Shown here: one piece after another, positions 26,363-36,339 of the stretch | Layout of the letters: each line of letters starts with the position of its first letter | How positions within the stretch are numbered: position 1 is the stretch's first letter | DNA from: Candidatus Sulfotelmatobacter sp. | GTDB lineage: Bacteria; Acidobacteriota; Terriglobia; Terriglobales; Acidobacteriaceae | Direction of reading: 5' to 3' | NCBI GenBank assembly: GCA_030041475.1 | Contig: JASHNU010000079.1 | Span: 62,001 to 126,000 of the forward strand | DNA length: 64,000 nt | Program-made: the position numbers and the translations under genes | Notes under the pieces: model-generated | Databases searched by the model: none | Seen by the model: only the letters and a program-made list of their open reading frames with translations | What the model was told of the DNA's origin: nothing

Positions 26363-28318
26363 TCACAAAATCTCTCGTGCGTCGCCCACCCGCCGCGTCA
26401 CGCGCTCCCGGTCCAGATATTCCAGCAGCGGAATGGCGTATTTGCGGCTGACGCCGGTCAACTCTTTGAACCTGGCGACGTCTATCTTCGGACTCCTGGA
26501 CTTCTGGGCGACCACGAGCTTGCGCAGGTCTTCCAGTGCACCGCGGTGAAACACCATTTCGTCGGAGATTTTGACCAGCACGCGCTCGCGCAACAGCAAG
26601 GTGACAATCTTCTGTGCCCGAGTCTTGTCAATTTTCAGCGCGGCCAACACCTCATAAAGTGCGGGCACCTTCAAACCGGCTGTGGCAAAGGCATTTTCGA
26701 TTTTTGTTTTCGACTCGGCTTCTTCATCCTTCATCACCGCCCCGTGCCCGGGCAGCCGAACCAGATCGCCCGAAATCTCGAGTTTCTTCTCTTTAGCGAG
26801 GAAAGACACAGCCTCATCAAACAACTCCTGCGCTATCGCGAAACCGCGCGTCATATCTTCCAACAGTTCGCCTCGGGCCATGCCGAGCCGCAGCGGGTCG
26901 TTCTTATGATAGGAAGCAACTGCATCGACCAGACTCTTCTGCGCACCTTCTAACTCGTGCTTTGCAAACAGCCGATCCTGGACTCGAATCAGGGCACCTT
27001 CGTTCGCAAGCGACGTGGCCAGCACCGCAATTTGATCTTTGCGCCATCCGGTTTCAGCAACTGCTTCTGCGAGCGAAAGGCCTCTGTTGCCACGCCGGGT
27101 TACGCGGTTCGTGAGGATGGCGCCTCGCCGCTCAAAATGCGCCAACCCCTGCAGCACCTGAGTAAAGACAGGTGCCTGCCCACCCACCGTTCTTTCAATC
27201 TTCCTGACTGTTTTCGGACTGCTGACCGGTGCTGCATCCAGCACCACGCCGCCACCAATCGTGACCACGGGCGAGAATTGGCGAAGGATGAAACGATCGC
27301 CCGGCAACAGCAGCATGGAGTCCGCGAAGGACAATTGTGCGAACGCCGCTTCGCCCGGCTTGATTTCCTCCGGGCCATAAAGTTCGATGCGGGCAATCGT
27401 CTCTGCACTGTAACAATGAAAATGTACTCGCACCCGATTCTTCAGCGGTCGCGGCGCCGACCGCAGAACACTAAGTCGCACGTCCGCCTGCCTCGTCGTG
27501 ACAAAGCTCTCCGGCGGCGCCAGTATCATGCCTCTCGCGAGTTCCTCGACGCTTACACCCGCGAGATTCAGAGCAGTGCGGTGGCCTGCTACCGCTTCTG
27601 CAGCGGCCTGTCCATGCACCTGCACGCCACGCACGCGCACCCTGCGGCCGCCGGGGAAAACCTCCAACTCTTCTTCTTTGTGAATTGCGCCCGAGATCAG
27701 AGTTCCCGTGACCACGGTGCCGAAGCCCTTCATCGAGAAGACGCGATCGATTGGAAGACGCGCCAGGGCGCGGGAGTCGCGCGGTTCGATCTGCGCTGCG
27801 ACGGAGATGATAGCTCGCGTCAAATCGCCAAGCCCGGCGCCAGAGAGAGAGCTGACGGCGATCACCGGCGAATTCGGCGACTCCAGAAAAGTCCCCCGCA
27901 GAAAGTCTTCGACCTCCAGGCGCACGACGTCGAGCGTCTCGGCATCCACTGCATCCGACTTGGTGAGCACCGTAATGCCGCGTCGCACGCCCAGTAATTG
28001 CAGAATGTCGAAATGCTCGCGGGTTTGTGGCTTGATCGACTCATCGGCGGCGATCACCAGCAGCACCAGATCGATTCCGCCAACGCCGGCCAGCATGTTG
28101 CGTACGAAGCGCTCATGGCCGGGGACATCGACGAGTCCCAGGCGCAGCTTTTCGCCGTTTGCCGCAGTCAATTCCAGGTGGGCGAAGCCCAGGTCAATTG
28201 TGATGCCGCGTCGCTTTTCCTCCTCCAGGCGGTCGGCGTCGATGCCAGTAAGCGCCTTCACGAGTGCGGTTTTTCCGTGGTCGATGTGACCTGCAGTGCC
28301 CACGATGATCGATTTCAT
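26363..28318 (-). CDS. selB: selenocysteine-specific elongation factor SelB
   Basis: SelB brings selenocysteyl-tRNA to UGA codons with a SECIS hairpin. Seen in 651 residues: G1 [18 protein letters not shown]3 [12 protein letters not shown]4 TKSD, three beta domains after the GTPase, and C-terminal winged helices ([20 protein letters not shown]). The ATG at 28318 is chosen because the GTPase begins here. A TACGAT box lies eight bases upstream. No selA, selD, selC or obvious selenoprotein is in the window. The gene is divergent from purL. Confidence 0.92.
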   Translation of the reverse strand: MKSIIVGTAGHIDHGKTALVKALTGIDADRLEEEKRRGITIDLGFAHLELTAANGEKLRLGLVDVPGHERFVRNMLAGVGGIDLVLLVIAADESIKPQTREHFDILQLLGVRRGITVLTKSDAVDAETLDVVRLEVEDFLRGTFLESPNSPVIAVSSLSGAGLGDLTRAIISVAAQIEPRDSRALARLPIDRVFSMKGFGTVVTGTLISGAIHKEEELEVFPGGRRVRVRGVQVHGQAAAEAVAGHRTALNLAGVSVEELARGMILAPPESFVTTRQADVRLSVLRSAPRPLKNRVRVHFHCYSAETIARIELYGPEEIKPGEAAFAQLSFADSMLLLPGDRFILRQFSPVVTIGGGVVLDAAPVSSPKTVRKIERTVGGQAPVFTQVLQGLAHFERRGAILTNRVTRRGNRGLSLAEAVAETGWRKDQIAVLATSLANEGALIRVQDRLFAKHELEGAQKSLVDAVASYHKNDPLRLGMARGELLEDMTRGFAIAQELFDEAVSFLAKEKKLEISGDLVRLPGHGAVMKDEEAESKTKIENAFATAGLKVPALYEVLAALKIDKTRAQKIVTLLLRERVLVKISDEMVFHRGALEDLRKLVVAQKSRSPKIDVARFKELTGVSRKYAIPLLEYLDRERVTRRVGDAREIL

Positions 28319-28326
28319 GCACAAGA

Positions 28327-28332
28327 ATCGTA
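28327..28332 (-). promoter_or_regulatory. -10-like box of selB
   Basis: TACGAT on the minus strand ends eight bases before the selB ATG. If used, the message would be nearly leaderless. The match is weak and no -35 is visible. Confidence 0.3.
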
Positions 28333-28418
28333 GCAGGAGCAGCCTGTGAATCACTCACCGCACGCTGGAATCACCCTATCCTCGCGGCGCGCGAAATGCG
28401 ACAATAGAGATTCCTCTC

Positions 28419-30743
28419 ATGACGCCTTCTTTGACATCTGCCTTCTCTCCGGACACCATCCGGCAGCACGGCCTCACGCCCGACGAGTACGAGAAGATCA
28501 AACAACTTCTCGGCGGCCGCGAGCCCACACTCACCGAACTCGGCATTTTCAGCGTTATGTGGAGCGAGCACTGCTCCTACAAATCGTCCCGCGTCCATCT
28601 GAAGCGCCTGCCCACGCGCAGCAAGCGAGTTGTGCAGGGGCCGGGGGAGAATGCCGGCATCATCGACATCGGCGACGGCTGGGCTTGCGCTTTCAAAATC
28701 GAGTCGCATAACCACCCGTCGTTTATTGAACCGTTTCAGGGTGCGACGACCGGTGTCGGCGGCATTCTGCGCGACATCTTCACCATGGGCGCACGGCCGG
28801 TCGCGGTGATGGACTCGCTGCGCTTCGGTCCGATCACTCCCACACGAGAAAGTTCTCAGAAGGAGCTGCATAGAAATCACTCCATCCTGGATGGGGTGGT
28901 CAGCGGCATCGCCTCCTATGGGAACTGTTTCGGTGTTCCCAACCTCGGCGGCGAGACCAAGTTCGAACCTTGCTACTCGGGCAATCCGTTGGTGAACGCC
29001 TTCGCGCTCGGCCTGGTGCGCAAGAACGAAATTTTCTACGCGCGCGCAGCCGGCGAGGGCAACCCCGTTATTTACGTGGGCGCCAAAACCGGGCGCGACG
29101 GCATCCACGGCGCTACCATGGCGAGCGAAGAATTCAGCGAGGCTTCCGAGGCGAAACGCCCGAATGTGCAAGTTGGTGATCCGTTTCTCGAAAAACTTTT
29201 GCTCGAAGCATGCCTGGAGGCGATGCGGACCGGGGCGATCGTCGGCATTCAGGATATGGGTGCGGCCGGACTGACGTGCTCCACCTGCGAAATGGGCGCC
29301 CGCGGCCGCGTCGGCATTGAAGTGGAGCTCGACCACGTGCCGCAGCGTGAAACCGGCATGACGCCTTACGAAATCATGCTCAGCGAATCACAGGAGCGCA
29401 TGCTGCTGGTTGCGCAAAAGGGACGCGAGCAGGATGTATTCCGCGTGTTTGAAAAGTGGGGACTCGACGCCGTCGAAGTCGGAAAAGTCACCACCGACAA
29501 CACGCTGCGCGTGCTCGAACACGGCAAGATCGTGGCTGAAATTCCCAATCAGGCGCTGACCGACGATGCGCCCGTGTACAAGCGCCCGCTGGCACGCTGG
29601 GAGCCTCCTGTGCCGCGCGAGATGCCGCAGCAGATCAGGCTTGGGGACATTTCTGATTACACAGCCAACCTGAGGCGGCTGCTCTCCAGCCCGAACATCT
29701 GCGGCAAGCGCTGGGTGTGGCAGCAATACGACCACATGGTCCAGACCAACACGGTCGCAGCGCCGGGAGCGGGCGATGCTGGCGTAATCCGCATCAAGAA
29801 TCCTGATCCCGGGGGCTCCGATCGTGGTCTCGCCATGGCCCTCGATGGGAACGGGCGCTGGTGTTATCTCGATCCGCGGCTGGGTGCCATGCACGCCGTC
29901 GCCGAGGCCGCCCGCAAGGTGGCTTGCTTGGGCGCAACGCCGGTTGGCGCGACCAACTGCCTGAACTTCGGCAATCCGGAAAAACCGCACATCATGTGGC
30001 AGTTCTCGCAAACCATCGATGGCATGACCAAAGCCTGCGAAGAACTTGAGGTCCCGATCACGGGTGGCAACGTCAGCTTCTACAACGAGACTCTGGGCGA
30101 AGGTATTTATCCCACGCCGGTCCTCGGAGTCGTCGGAATTCTCGACGACGTGCACAAAACCGCCAAAATGCACTTCGCCGAAGCCGGACGCACGATCGTG
30201 CTATTGCGCGGCGGCGAAACAGGCGATATCACCGATGCAGAGAGTGAATTCGGATCGTCGGAATACGCGAAGGAAATTCTCGGCACGTTGTGGGGATACC
30301 CACCGGAGCTCGACTTAGAGAAGGAAGCGGCGCTGCAGAAGACGATCATTGAACTGATTCAGCAGGGGCTCGTTGAATCCGCGCACGATTGCTCCGATGG
30401 CGGACTGGCCGTTGCGCTGGCAGAAAAGGCATTCCCGGGCAGCGTGGGCACGCGCGTGAATCTCGCTTCCCACGGGCTGCCGGCGGAGTTTTCTCTTTTC
30501 GGCGAAGATGCGAGCCGGATTTTGGTCTCGTGCGACCCGGCCAATGTCCCGCGAATCAAAGAATTAGCGGACAAATACCGCGTTGCCGCCGAGTTGATTG
30601 GCGAGACGATCCCGGACCGGCTGGAAATTTCGCTTGACGGCAAAATGGTCGTTTCAGCACTTGTTTCAGAGTTACACGACGCTTACGAAGGCGCTTTGGA
30701 GTCGATGCTTCACACAGATCCCGAGTTGATCGCCGCGGACTGA
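28419..30743 (+). CDS. purL: phosphoribosylformylglycinamidine synthase subunit PurL
   Basis: PurL is the ATP-dependent subunit that turns FGAR into FGAM in purine synthesis. Seen in 774 residues: the [14 protein letters not shown] block, [54 protein letters not shown] and [14 protein letters not shown]. It is the small-type PurL without a fused glutaminase, so PurS and PurQ are expected elsewhere. purF follows 20 bp later on the same strand. Confidence 0.96.
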   Translation: MTPSLTSAFSPDTIRQHGLTPDEYEKIKQLLGGREPTLTELGIFSVMWSEHCSYKSSRVHLKRLPTRSKRVVQGPGENAGIIDIGDGWACAFKIESHNHPSFIEPFQGATTGVGGILRDIFTMGARPVAVMDSLRFGPITPTRESSQKELHRNHSILDGVVSGIASYGNCFGVPNLGGETKFEPCYSGNPLVNAFALGLVRKNEIFYARAAGEGNPVIYVGAKTGRDGIHGATMASEEFSEASEAKRPNVQVGDPFLEKLLLEACLEAMRTGAIVGIQDMGAAGLTCSTCEMGARGRVGIEVELDHVPQRETGMTPYEIMLSESQERMLLVAQKGREQDVFRVFEKWGLDAVEVGKVTTDNTLRVLEHGKIVAEIPNQALTDDAPVYKRPLARWEPPVPREMPQQIRLGDISDYTANLRRLLSSPNICGKRWVWQQYDHMVQTNTVAAPGAGDAGVIRIKNPDPGGSDRGLAMALDGNGRWCYLDPRLGAMHAVAEAARKVACLGATPVGATNCLNFGNPEKPHIMWQFSQTIDGMTKACEELEVPITGGNVSFYNETLGEGIYPTPVLGVVGILDDVHKTAKMHFAEAGRTIVLLRGGETGDITDAESEFGSSEYAKEILGTLWGYPPELDLEKEAALQKTIIELIQQGLVESAHDCSDGGLAVALAEKAFPGSVGTRVNLASHGLPAEFSLFGEDASRILVSCDPANVPRIKELADKYRVAAELIGETIPDRLEISLDGKMVVSALVSELHDAYEGALESMLHTDPELIAAD

Positions 30744-30808
30744 ACCCGGGACCTGTACACGGAATGCCGAGTCAGAATCTATTTCTAGAGCTAAGGGCTG
30801 ATTGCCAA

Positions 30809-32236
30809 ATGCTTCCTTTCGACAAATTTCATGACGAGTGCGGAGTGGTCGCGATCTTCGCTCACCCCGAGGCGGAGAAACTCGCCTACCTCGGCCTGCA
30901 TGCGTTGCAGCATCGCGGGCAGGAATCCGCGGGAATCGTCAGTTCCGACGGACTGAGCCTGCACCAACACAAAGCGATGGGACTGGTGGCCGACATCTTC
31001 ACCGAAGAGGTGCTGACCCAGTTGCATGGCTCACTCGCGATCGGGCACACGCGTTACTCAACCGCAGGCGACTCGGCGCTCCTGAACGCGCAGCCGATCC
31101 TGGTGCAATCGAACAAGGGCCCCATCGCCCTGGCGCACAACGGCAACCTGGTCAACGCCAGCCAGATTCGCCAGCGGCTGGAGCAGCAGGGATCGATTTT
31201 TCAGACCAACAGCGACACAGAGGTCATCGTTCATCTGATCGCGCTTTCCCGGGAGCACACTCTTCCCGAAGCCATGGCCGACGCCCTGCGCCGCGTGGAA
31301 GGAGCATTCTCGCTCGTCATGCTGAGCGCCGACCGCATCTTCGCCGCTCGCGATCCCCGCGGCTTCCGTCCGCTGGCTATGGGCCGCATTCGCGCTGTGG
31401 AGGGCCACAAGCGCGACGCGATCGTCTTTGCATCTGAAACCTGCGCCTTCGATCTGATCGGCGCCGAGTACGAACGCGACATCAAGCCCGGCGAACTCGT
31501 CGTTGTGGGGCCCGACGAAATCACCTCGCGCTTTTACGCCACCAGCGCGCCTCAGTCGAGCTGCATTTTCGAGCACGTATATTTTTCCCGGCCTGACAGC
31601 ATCGTATTCGGCCGCTCCGTGCAGACCAGCCGCGAAAATCTCGGCCGCCAACTCGCGCAGGAAGCTCCTGTGGAGGCCGATCTGGTCGTGCCCGTGCCCG
31701 ACTCCGGCGTCACCGCCGCGGTGGGCTACGCCGCCGAAAGCGGCATTCCCTTCCGGTTTGGACTGATCCGCAACCACTATGTCGGGCGCACGTTCATCGA
31801 GCCGCGGCAGACCGTGCGCGATTTCGGCGTGAAGCTGAAGCTGAATCCGGTGCGCTCATTGCTCGAGGGCAAGCGCGTTGTGCTCATTGACGATTCCATT
31901 GTGCGCGGCACCACCAGCAAGAAAATTGTGCGCATGATTCGCAATGCCGGCGCGCGCGAAGTCCACATGCGCATTTCCTGTCCGCCGACGATCTCGCCGT
32001 GCTTCTACGGAGTCGACACACCTTCGAAAAAACAGCTCATTGCCGCCAACAAATCCGTCGAAGAAATTCGCGAATACATCGGCGCGGATTCGCTCGCCTA
32101 TCTTTCCCTTCAGGGATTGAAAAAAGCTTGCGGCGAGAGCCCCACGATGTCGTACTGCTCGGCGTGCTATACGGGGAATTATCCCACCGACATTATCGAC
32201 GTTGAAGAGATTCAGCCGGCATCGGTGCGGCGCTAG
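30809..32236 (+). CDS. purF: amidophosphoribosyltransferase PurF
   Basis: PurF makes phosphoribosylamine from PRPP and glutamine, the first committed purine step. The ATG at 30809 gives a ten-residue propeptide before the nucleophile cysteine (MLPFDKFHDECGVVAIF), as in Bacillus-type PurF. Seen: HALQHRGQESAGI, the glutaminase half to about residue 230, the PRPP loop VVLIDDSIVRGTT, and cysteines in SSCIFEH, RISCPP and SYCSACY that fit the Fe-S cluster of this subtype. The open frame upstream of 30809 would add 15 unlike residues. It is co-directional with purL. Confidence 0.94.
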   Translation: MLPFDKFHDECGVVAIFAHPEAEKLAYLGLHALQHRGQESAGIVSSDGLSLHQHKAMGLVADIFTEEVLTQLHGSLAIGHTRYSTAGDSALLNAQPILVQSNKGPIALAHNGNLVNASQIRQRLEQQGSIFQTNSDTEVIVHLIALSREHTLPEAMADALRRVEGAFSLVMLSADRIFAARDPRGFRPLAMGRIRAVEGHKRDAIVFASETCAFDLIGAEYERDIKPGELVVVGPDEITSRFYATSAPQSSCIFEHVYFSRPDSIVFGRSVQTSRENLGRQLAQEAPVEADLVVPVPDSGVTAAVGYAAESGIPFRFGLIRNHYVGRTFIEPRQTVRDFGVKLKLNPVRSLLEGKRVVLIDDSIVRGTTSKKIVRMIRNAGAREVHMRISCPPTISPCFYGVDTPSKKQLIAANKSVEEIREYIGADSLAYLSLQGLKKACGESPTMSYCSACYTGNYPTDIIDVEEIQPASVRR

Positions 32237-32295
32237 TTTGCGCCTATTATTTCTTCCCGCGCCTTTGAGACGCCGGTCACTGATCGCACGAGAGA

Positions 32296-33159
32296 TCAGG
32301 CTGGTTTGCGCGCCCGTGCCACGCGCGGAATCGACTGCAGATCAGGCGTGATGCCTACCTCATCCCAGCCTCTGAGCAATTCCCGCACCGAGTTCGCGAT
32401 CGTTCCGCTGATTTCGAAGACGAGCCATCCGCCCGGCTTAAGCGCCATGAGTGCCTGTGGAATCACCCTCGCGATGACTTCGATTCCCGTCGGCCCGGCA
32501 AACACGGCGTTGCGTGGCTCGAACTTCCGGACTTCCAACTGCACCTGGTCCGCCTCGGACTCACCGACATAGGGAGGGTTCGACACCACAAGATCAAAAC
32601 CTCCTCCTAGCCCTTTCAGCAGGTCTGTTTCGTGAAATTGAATGCGTTTCTCGAGTTGATGGCGCGCCGCGTTGGCGCGTGCAATTTCGAGAGCCGCGGA
32701 AGAAACATCGGTCGCGTGGATCTCAGCGAGCGGAAGTTCTTTTGCGAGAGCTAGCGCAATGCATCCCGAGCCGGTGCCGACATCAACAATGCGCATCGTG
32801 TGGGGCGGGCACTCTTGCCCGCCGCCGAAGTTGCGAGTTAATCCCAGGACTGCCTCGATCACATGCTCGGTCTCAGGACGTGGGATGAGGACGGCAGGGC
32901 TGACGATCAAATCCATCCCCCAGAATTCCTGATGTCCGGTGATGTACTGCGCGGGCACGCCGCGAGCCCGTTCATTTAGCGCAGCTTCGTATCGGGTGAA
33001 CTCGTCAGCTGTCAGTTCGCGCTCGGGATGCGCGTAAAGATACGCCCGATCGCACCCCAGTGTGAACGTGAGCAGAAGCTCGGCGTTCATGCGCGGAGAT
33101 GGAACCTGCTCAGCCGTTAGGCGCGCGATGGCCGAGCTAAGGGCGGCTTTCAGTTGCAC
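32296..33159 (-). CDS. prmC: peptide chain release factor N5-glutamine methyltransferase PrmC
   Basis: PrmC methylates the glutamine of the GGQ motif in release factors. Seen in 287 residues: an N-terminal helical domain (NAELLLTFTLGCDRAYLYAHPE), the family loop RARGVPAQYITGHQEFWGM, the SAM motif VDVGTGSGCIALALA, and the substrate-binding DLVVSNPPYVGE. The palindrome at 32804-32823 contributes a short GGGQECPP loop just before the SAM motif, in frame. prfA, whose product is its substrate, is nearby on the same strand. Confidence 0.94.
   Translation of the reverse strand: MQLKAALSSAIARLTAEQVPSPRMNAELLLTFTLGCDRAYLYAHPERELTADEFTRYEAALNERARGVPAQYITGHQEFWGMDLIVSPAVLIPRPETEHVIEAVLGLTRNFGGGQECPPHTMRIVDVGTGSGCIALALAKELPLAEIHATDVSSAALEIARANAARHQLEKRIQFHETDLLKGLGGGFDLVVSNPPYVGESEADQVQLEVRKFEPRNAVFAGPTGIEVIARVIPQALMALKPGGWLVFEISGTIANSVRELLRGWDEVGITPDLQSIPRVARARKPA
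32804..32823. repeat. GGCGGGCA hairpin within prmC
   Basis: GGCGGGCA (32804-32811) and TGCCCGCC (32816-32823) form a perfect stem with a four-base loop. It is similar in size and GC-rich style to the moeA and lipB inserts. Confidence 0.65.
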
Positions 33160-33214
33160 AGAGTTATTTCACCACAGGAACTCAAGCAGACGCAGGAACG
33201 CCTCGATGACGCTC

Positions 33215-33220
33215 TATAAT
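33215..33220 (+). promoter_or_regulatory. -10 box of the secreted OstA-like gene
   Basis: A TATAAT box ends nine bases before the ATG at 33230. With a start about seven bases later, the leader would be very short. The region upstream overlaps the divergent prmC start region. Confidence 0.5.
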
Positions 33221-33229
33221 CAGCCTTGT

Positions 33230-33928
33230 ATGAGGCGCGCAGTCTTCGCTTTGCTTATCGGAGTGCTGCCCTCGACGGTTCTGTTCGGCCAAGGGGCGCC
33301 CACTGCAACGCAGATCGAGACGTTCCACGTCCGGGGGACGATTAAAGACCGAAACGACGCTGTGATTCGGAACGCCACGGTTACTTTCAGCGGTGAGCGG
33401 TCGGCCGGAACAGTAACGACTGGCGTAGGAACATACGACATTGACCTCCCGCTCGGCGTCTACACAATGATCGTGCAGGCCAACGGCTTCGAACCCTACC
33501 GCCGGCCGGCGTTTCGAGTAAATTCACCTACCTCGCTACTTTTCAACGCTACGCTCCAGATCGGCGGCTGCGGCGACATGATCATCGTGCCTCTAACCGA
33601 CGAAAACATTTATCAAGCCACAAAGCGATGTAGACACTACGATCAGTTCGCCGTACCGGGGCAAGATGGCACTCCGTTTAAGCTCTACATTCAATTTCCG
33701 GAGCGCCTCGCTGGCGGCGGTGATGGCTACGTGGGAGAAGATCCTTACAATCCCGTCATGGTCGCCTACAACTTGTTCTCGCTGCATGCAGATCAAGTGA
33801 CCTACGACGAAAAGAAAAGCCTTCTCCGAGCGCGCGGCAATGTGGTGGTGGAGGATGAATCAGGTGAGCACACCGCAGACGACGTGACGTACAAGATTAA
33901 GAACGGCAGCGCTGTTCGGATCCCGTAG
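33230..33928 (+). CDS. secreted protein with regulatory-like beta domain and OstA/LptA-like tail
   Basis: A 232-residue protein with a signal peptide (MRRAVFALLIGVLPSTVLFG, then QGA). Residues 30-105 look like a carboxypeptidase-regulatory-like beta domain (GTIKDRNDAVIRNATVTFSGE). A cysteine-containing middle follows. The C-terminus, ADQVTYDEKKSLLRARGNVV and TADDVTYKIKNG, has the alternating pattern of LptA/OstA beta strands. No exact family can be named. I start at 33230, where a TATAAT box precedes and the signal peptide begins; an ATG at 33206 would add eight residues. It sits between prmC and prfA in the opposite direction and may act in envelope assembly (inference). Confidence 0.6.
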   Translation: MRRAVFALLIGVLPSTVLFGQGAPTATQIETFHVRGTIKDRNDAVIRNATVTFSGERSAGTVTTGVGTYDIDLPLGVYTMIVQANGFEPYRRPAFRVNSPTSLLFNATLQIGGCGDMIIVPLTDENIYQATKRCRHYDQFAVPGQDGTPFKLYIQFPERLAGGGDGYVGEDPYNPVMVAYNLFSLHADQVTYDEKKSLLRARGNVVVEDESGEHTADDVTYKIKNGSAVRIP

Positions 33929-33929
33929 C

Positions 33930-35009
33930 TTACACCACACTCGCCGTTTCCTGCTTCAGCTTTTCCGCCTGGTAGTGGGTCACAAGCGCCTCGATCAGAG
34001 GCTGGATTTTTCCATCCATAACCGAATCGAGCTGGTGGATGGTGAAGCCGATCCGGTGGTCGGTGAGCCGGTTCTGCGGGAAGTTGTACGATCGAATCTT
34101 GTCGCTGCGGTCCCCCGACTTCACCATGGCTTTGCGCTCTTTGGCGAGCGCTTCCTGCTGCTTCTCCATCTCAATTTCGTAGAGCCGCGCGCGCAGCACC
34201 CGCATGCCCTTTTCGCGATTCTTGATCTGCGACTTCTCGTCCTGGCAACTGACGACGGTGTTGGTCGGAATGTGCGTGATGCGCACGGCGGAATACGTCG
34301 TGTTCACCGACTGGCCGCCCGGACCTGACGAGCAGAACGTGTCAATCCGCAGGTCCTTGGCCTCGATCTTGATGTCCACGTCCTCAGCTTCGGGCAGCAC
34401 GGCAACCGTCACGGCAGATGTATGCACACGCCCCTGCTGCTCCGTGGCCGGCACGCGCTGTACGCGATGCACGCCGCTCTCATACTTCAGTTGCGAATAC
34501 ACGCGGTTGCCTTCGATGATGGCAATCACTTCCTTCAGCCCGCCCACCGACGACTCGGAAGTGGAAAGCACTTCCACTTTCCAGCGTTGCGACTCGGCAT
34601 AGCGTGTATACATGCGGAAAATTTCCGCGGCAAACAGCGTAGCTTCATCTCCGCCGGTGCCGGCGCGAACTTCGAGGATCACGTTCTTCTCGTCGTTGGG
34701 ATCCTTGGGCAAGAGCAGGACCTTCAGCTCTTCCTCCACGCCGCCCAGCCGCGCCTGAAGCTTGTCGAGTTCCTCTTGTGCGTAGGCCCGCATCTCCGCG
34801 TCTTTTTCCTCAGCCAGCACGGCTTTGCTGTCGGCAATCCCTTTTTTCAGGTCCTTGTACTCGCGGTATTTCTCCACCACCGCCGTGATCTCGCTGTGCG
34901 CCTTGGCAGTCTTCTGGTATTTCGCCGAATCGCCGATGATCTCCGGCGACGCCAGAGCCTTGGTCAGCTCTTCGTAGCGCGTTTCGATTTGGTCAAGGCG
35001 TTCAAACAT
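33930..35009 (-). CDS. prfA: peptide chain release factor 1
   Basis: RF1 ends translation at UAA and UAG. Seen in 359 residues: an N-terminal coiled-coil region, the codon-reading [16 protein letters not shown] (PAT motif), the GGQ loop in [20 protein letters not shown] near residue 238, and the C-terminal [12 protein letters not shown]. The GGQ glutamine is the PrmC target. The stop is one base past the convergent secreted gene. The DUF1385 gene is upstream, as in many bacteria. Confidence 0.97.
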   Translation of the reverse strand: MFERLDQIETRYEELTKALASPEIIGDSAKYQKTAKAHSEITAVVEKYREYKDLKKGIADSKAVLAEEKDAEMRAYAQEELDKLQARLGGVEEELKVLLLPKDPNDEKNVILEVRAGTGGDEATLFAAEIFRMYTRYAESQRWKVEVLSTSESSVGGLKEVIAIIEGNRVYSQLKYESGVHRVQRVPATEQQGRVHTSAVTVAVLPEAEDVDIKIEAKDLRIDTFCSSGPGGQSVNTTYSAVRITHIPTNTVVSCQDEKSQIKNREKGMRVLRARLYEIEMEKQQEALAKERKAMVKSGDRSDKIRSYNFPQNRLTDHRIGFTIHQLDSVMDGKIQPLIEALVTHYQAEKLKQETASVV

Positions 35010-35079
35010 GGACGTTAGTCGCTGGTCGTCTGTCGTCTAAGTGGACTCTTAAGATGAGAACGTTTTCGGGGGGGGGCCC

Positions 35080-36150
35080 CTAGGCAATCACCAATTCTCC
35101 GCCACGCTCTTTTTCCAGCGACATGGCGTGGTCGAGGGCAACGATGGCACACTCCGCCTGCGGATCGGACGGCGGCTTGGTGGTGATGCGCTGTAGCCAC
35201 AGGCCGGGAGCGGTCATCAGCGCGAACAGCGAGCCGCGGTGCTTTGCCGCGTAGCGAATGATTTCGTACGACACGCCGGCGATGATCGGCAGAAGCACGA
35301 TGCGCGAGGCAAAACGCGCCCAGAACGTGGTGAACGGAATCAGCATATAGAAGCCGATCGAGATCAGCATTACCGTCATCAGAAAACTGGTGCCGCAGCG
35401 CGGATGATAAGTCGAATACTTTTGCACCGCACCGACCGTGAGCGGGTCGCCGTTCTCGAACGCAAAAACTGTTTTATGCTCGGCGCCGTGATATTCATAG
35501 ACCCGGCGGATGTCCTTCCAGAGCGACACGCCCCAGATAAACAACAGAAAGAGTCCGAGCCGGATGGCTCCGTCAATCAGGTTGAATACGATCCGTCCGC
35601 CCAGCGCGGGGTCAATCTTCTTCAGTTCCGTCGCCGCCAGCAGGGGAATGTACTTGTACATGAAGATGAAAAACGCCAGCGAGATGACCAGATTCACGGC
35701 GGCCAGCCAGTTGCTCAAAGTGGCAGCCTTCTCGCTGCCCTGCAATTTTGCGTCGGCTGACTTCGCGCTCCCCGTCTCAGCACGACCTTCTGTGCCTGTC
35801 TTTGGCGCACGATCTTCGTTCTCGTTCTCCATCGCGTCTTCAATCGCCACATTGGCCGAGAAGCGAAGCGCGCGATAACCGAGATTCATGGCATAGCCGA
35901 GCGTCATGACTCCTCGGACAATCGGCCACGCCATCCACTTGTGCTTTTCCGAGGGCCGCTCCAGCGGTTCACTCATCGTAACCACTTCGCCGGTCGGCTT
36001 GCGGCAGGCGATCGCCCACGCGTGCGGCGAGCGCATCATTACACCCTCCAGTACGGCTTGTCCGCCGACGAGGGTCTCTTCCCCGCTCTCAAGGGCCGGC
36101 AACAGCTGCACCGCAGCCAGGAATCGCAGATAATTCTTTAGAAAACGCAC
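35080..36150 (-). CDS. DUF1385 membrane protein (YqhQ-like)
   Basis: The protein has 356 residues, with the signature VGGQAVLEGVMMRSPHAW near residue 29. Four or five membrane helices follow, and RVYEYHGAEHKTVFAFENG with CGTSFLMTV near residue 230 carry conserved His/Glu/Cys. It is often called a putative metal-dependent enzyme, but the function is unproven. A Glu/Lys-rich insert of about 40 residues lies near position 110. The start is GTG at 36150 and no convincing ribosome site is visible. The pairing with prfA is common in other phyla. A G9C4 tract borders the stop codon. Confidence 0.83.
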   Translation of the reverse strand: MRFLKNYLRFLAAVQLLPALESGEETLVGGQAVLEGVMMRSPHAWAIACRKPTGEVVTMSEPLERPSEKHKWMAWPIVRGVMTLGYAMNLGYRALRFSANVAIEDAMENENEDRAPKTGTEGRAETGSAKSADAKLQGSEKAATLSNWLAAVNLVISLAFFIFMYKYIPLLAATELKKIDPALGGRIVFNLIDGAIRLGLFLLFIWGVSLWKDIRRVYEYHGAEHKTVFAFENGDPLTVGAVQKYSTYHPRCGTSFLMTVMLISIGFYMLIPFTTFWARFASRIVLLPIIAGVSYEIIRYAAKHRGSLFALMTAPGLWLQRITTKPPSDPQAECAIVALDHAMSLEKERGGELVIA

Positions 36151-36154
36151 AGCT

Positions 36155-36184
36155 GTTAGATGATCCTTCGTAAGTTAGATGATC
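36155..36184. promoter_or_regulatory. 11-bp direct repeat upstream of the DUF1385 gene
   Basis: GTTAGATGATC occurs twice (36155-36165 and 36174-36184), spaced 19 bp centre to centre, just before the GTG start at 36150. It could be an operator or a small duplication. There is no further evidence. Confidence 0.3.
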
Positions 36185-36339
36185 TGCAGGCGAACACGCA
36201 CCAAGTCATAGGGTATCACAGGTCGGGTCCGCCTGAGCTCGACAGAAAACTCTGGAAACCCTGTTTTATCAATGGGCTAGCGCTTTGGGCCTAGTCCAGA
36301 ACAGGCGCTGAAAGGTGGAACGGAGGAGGCAAAAGAAAC

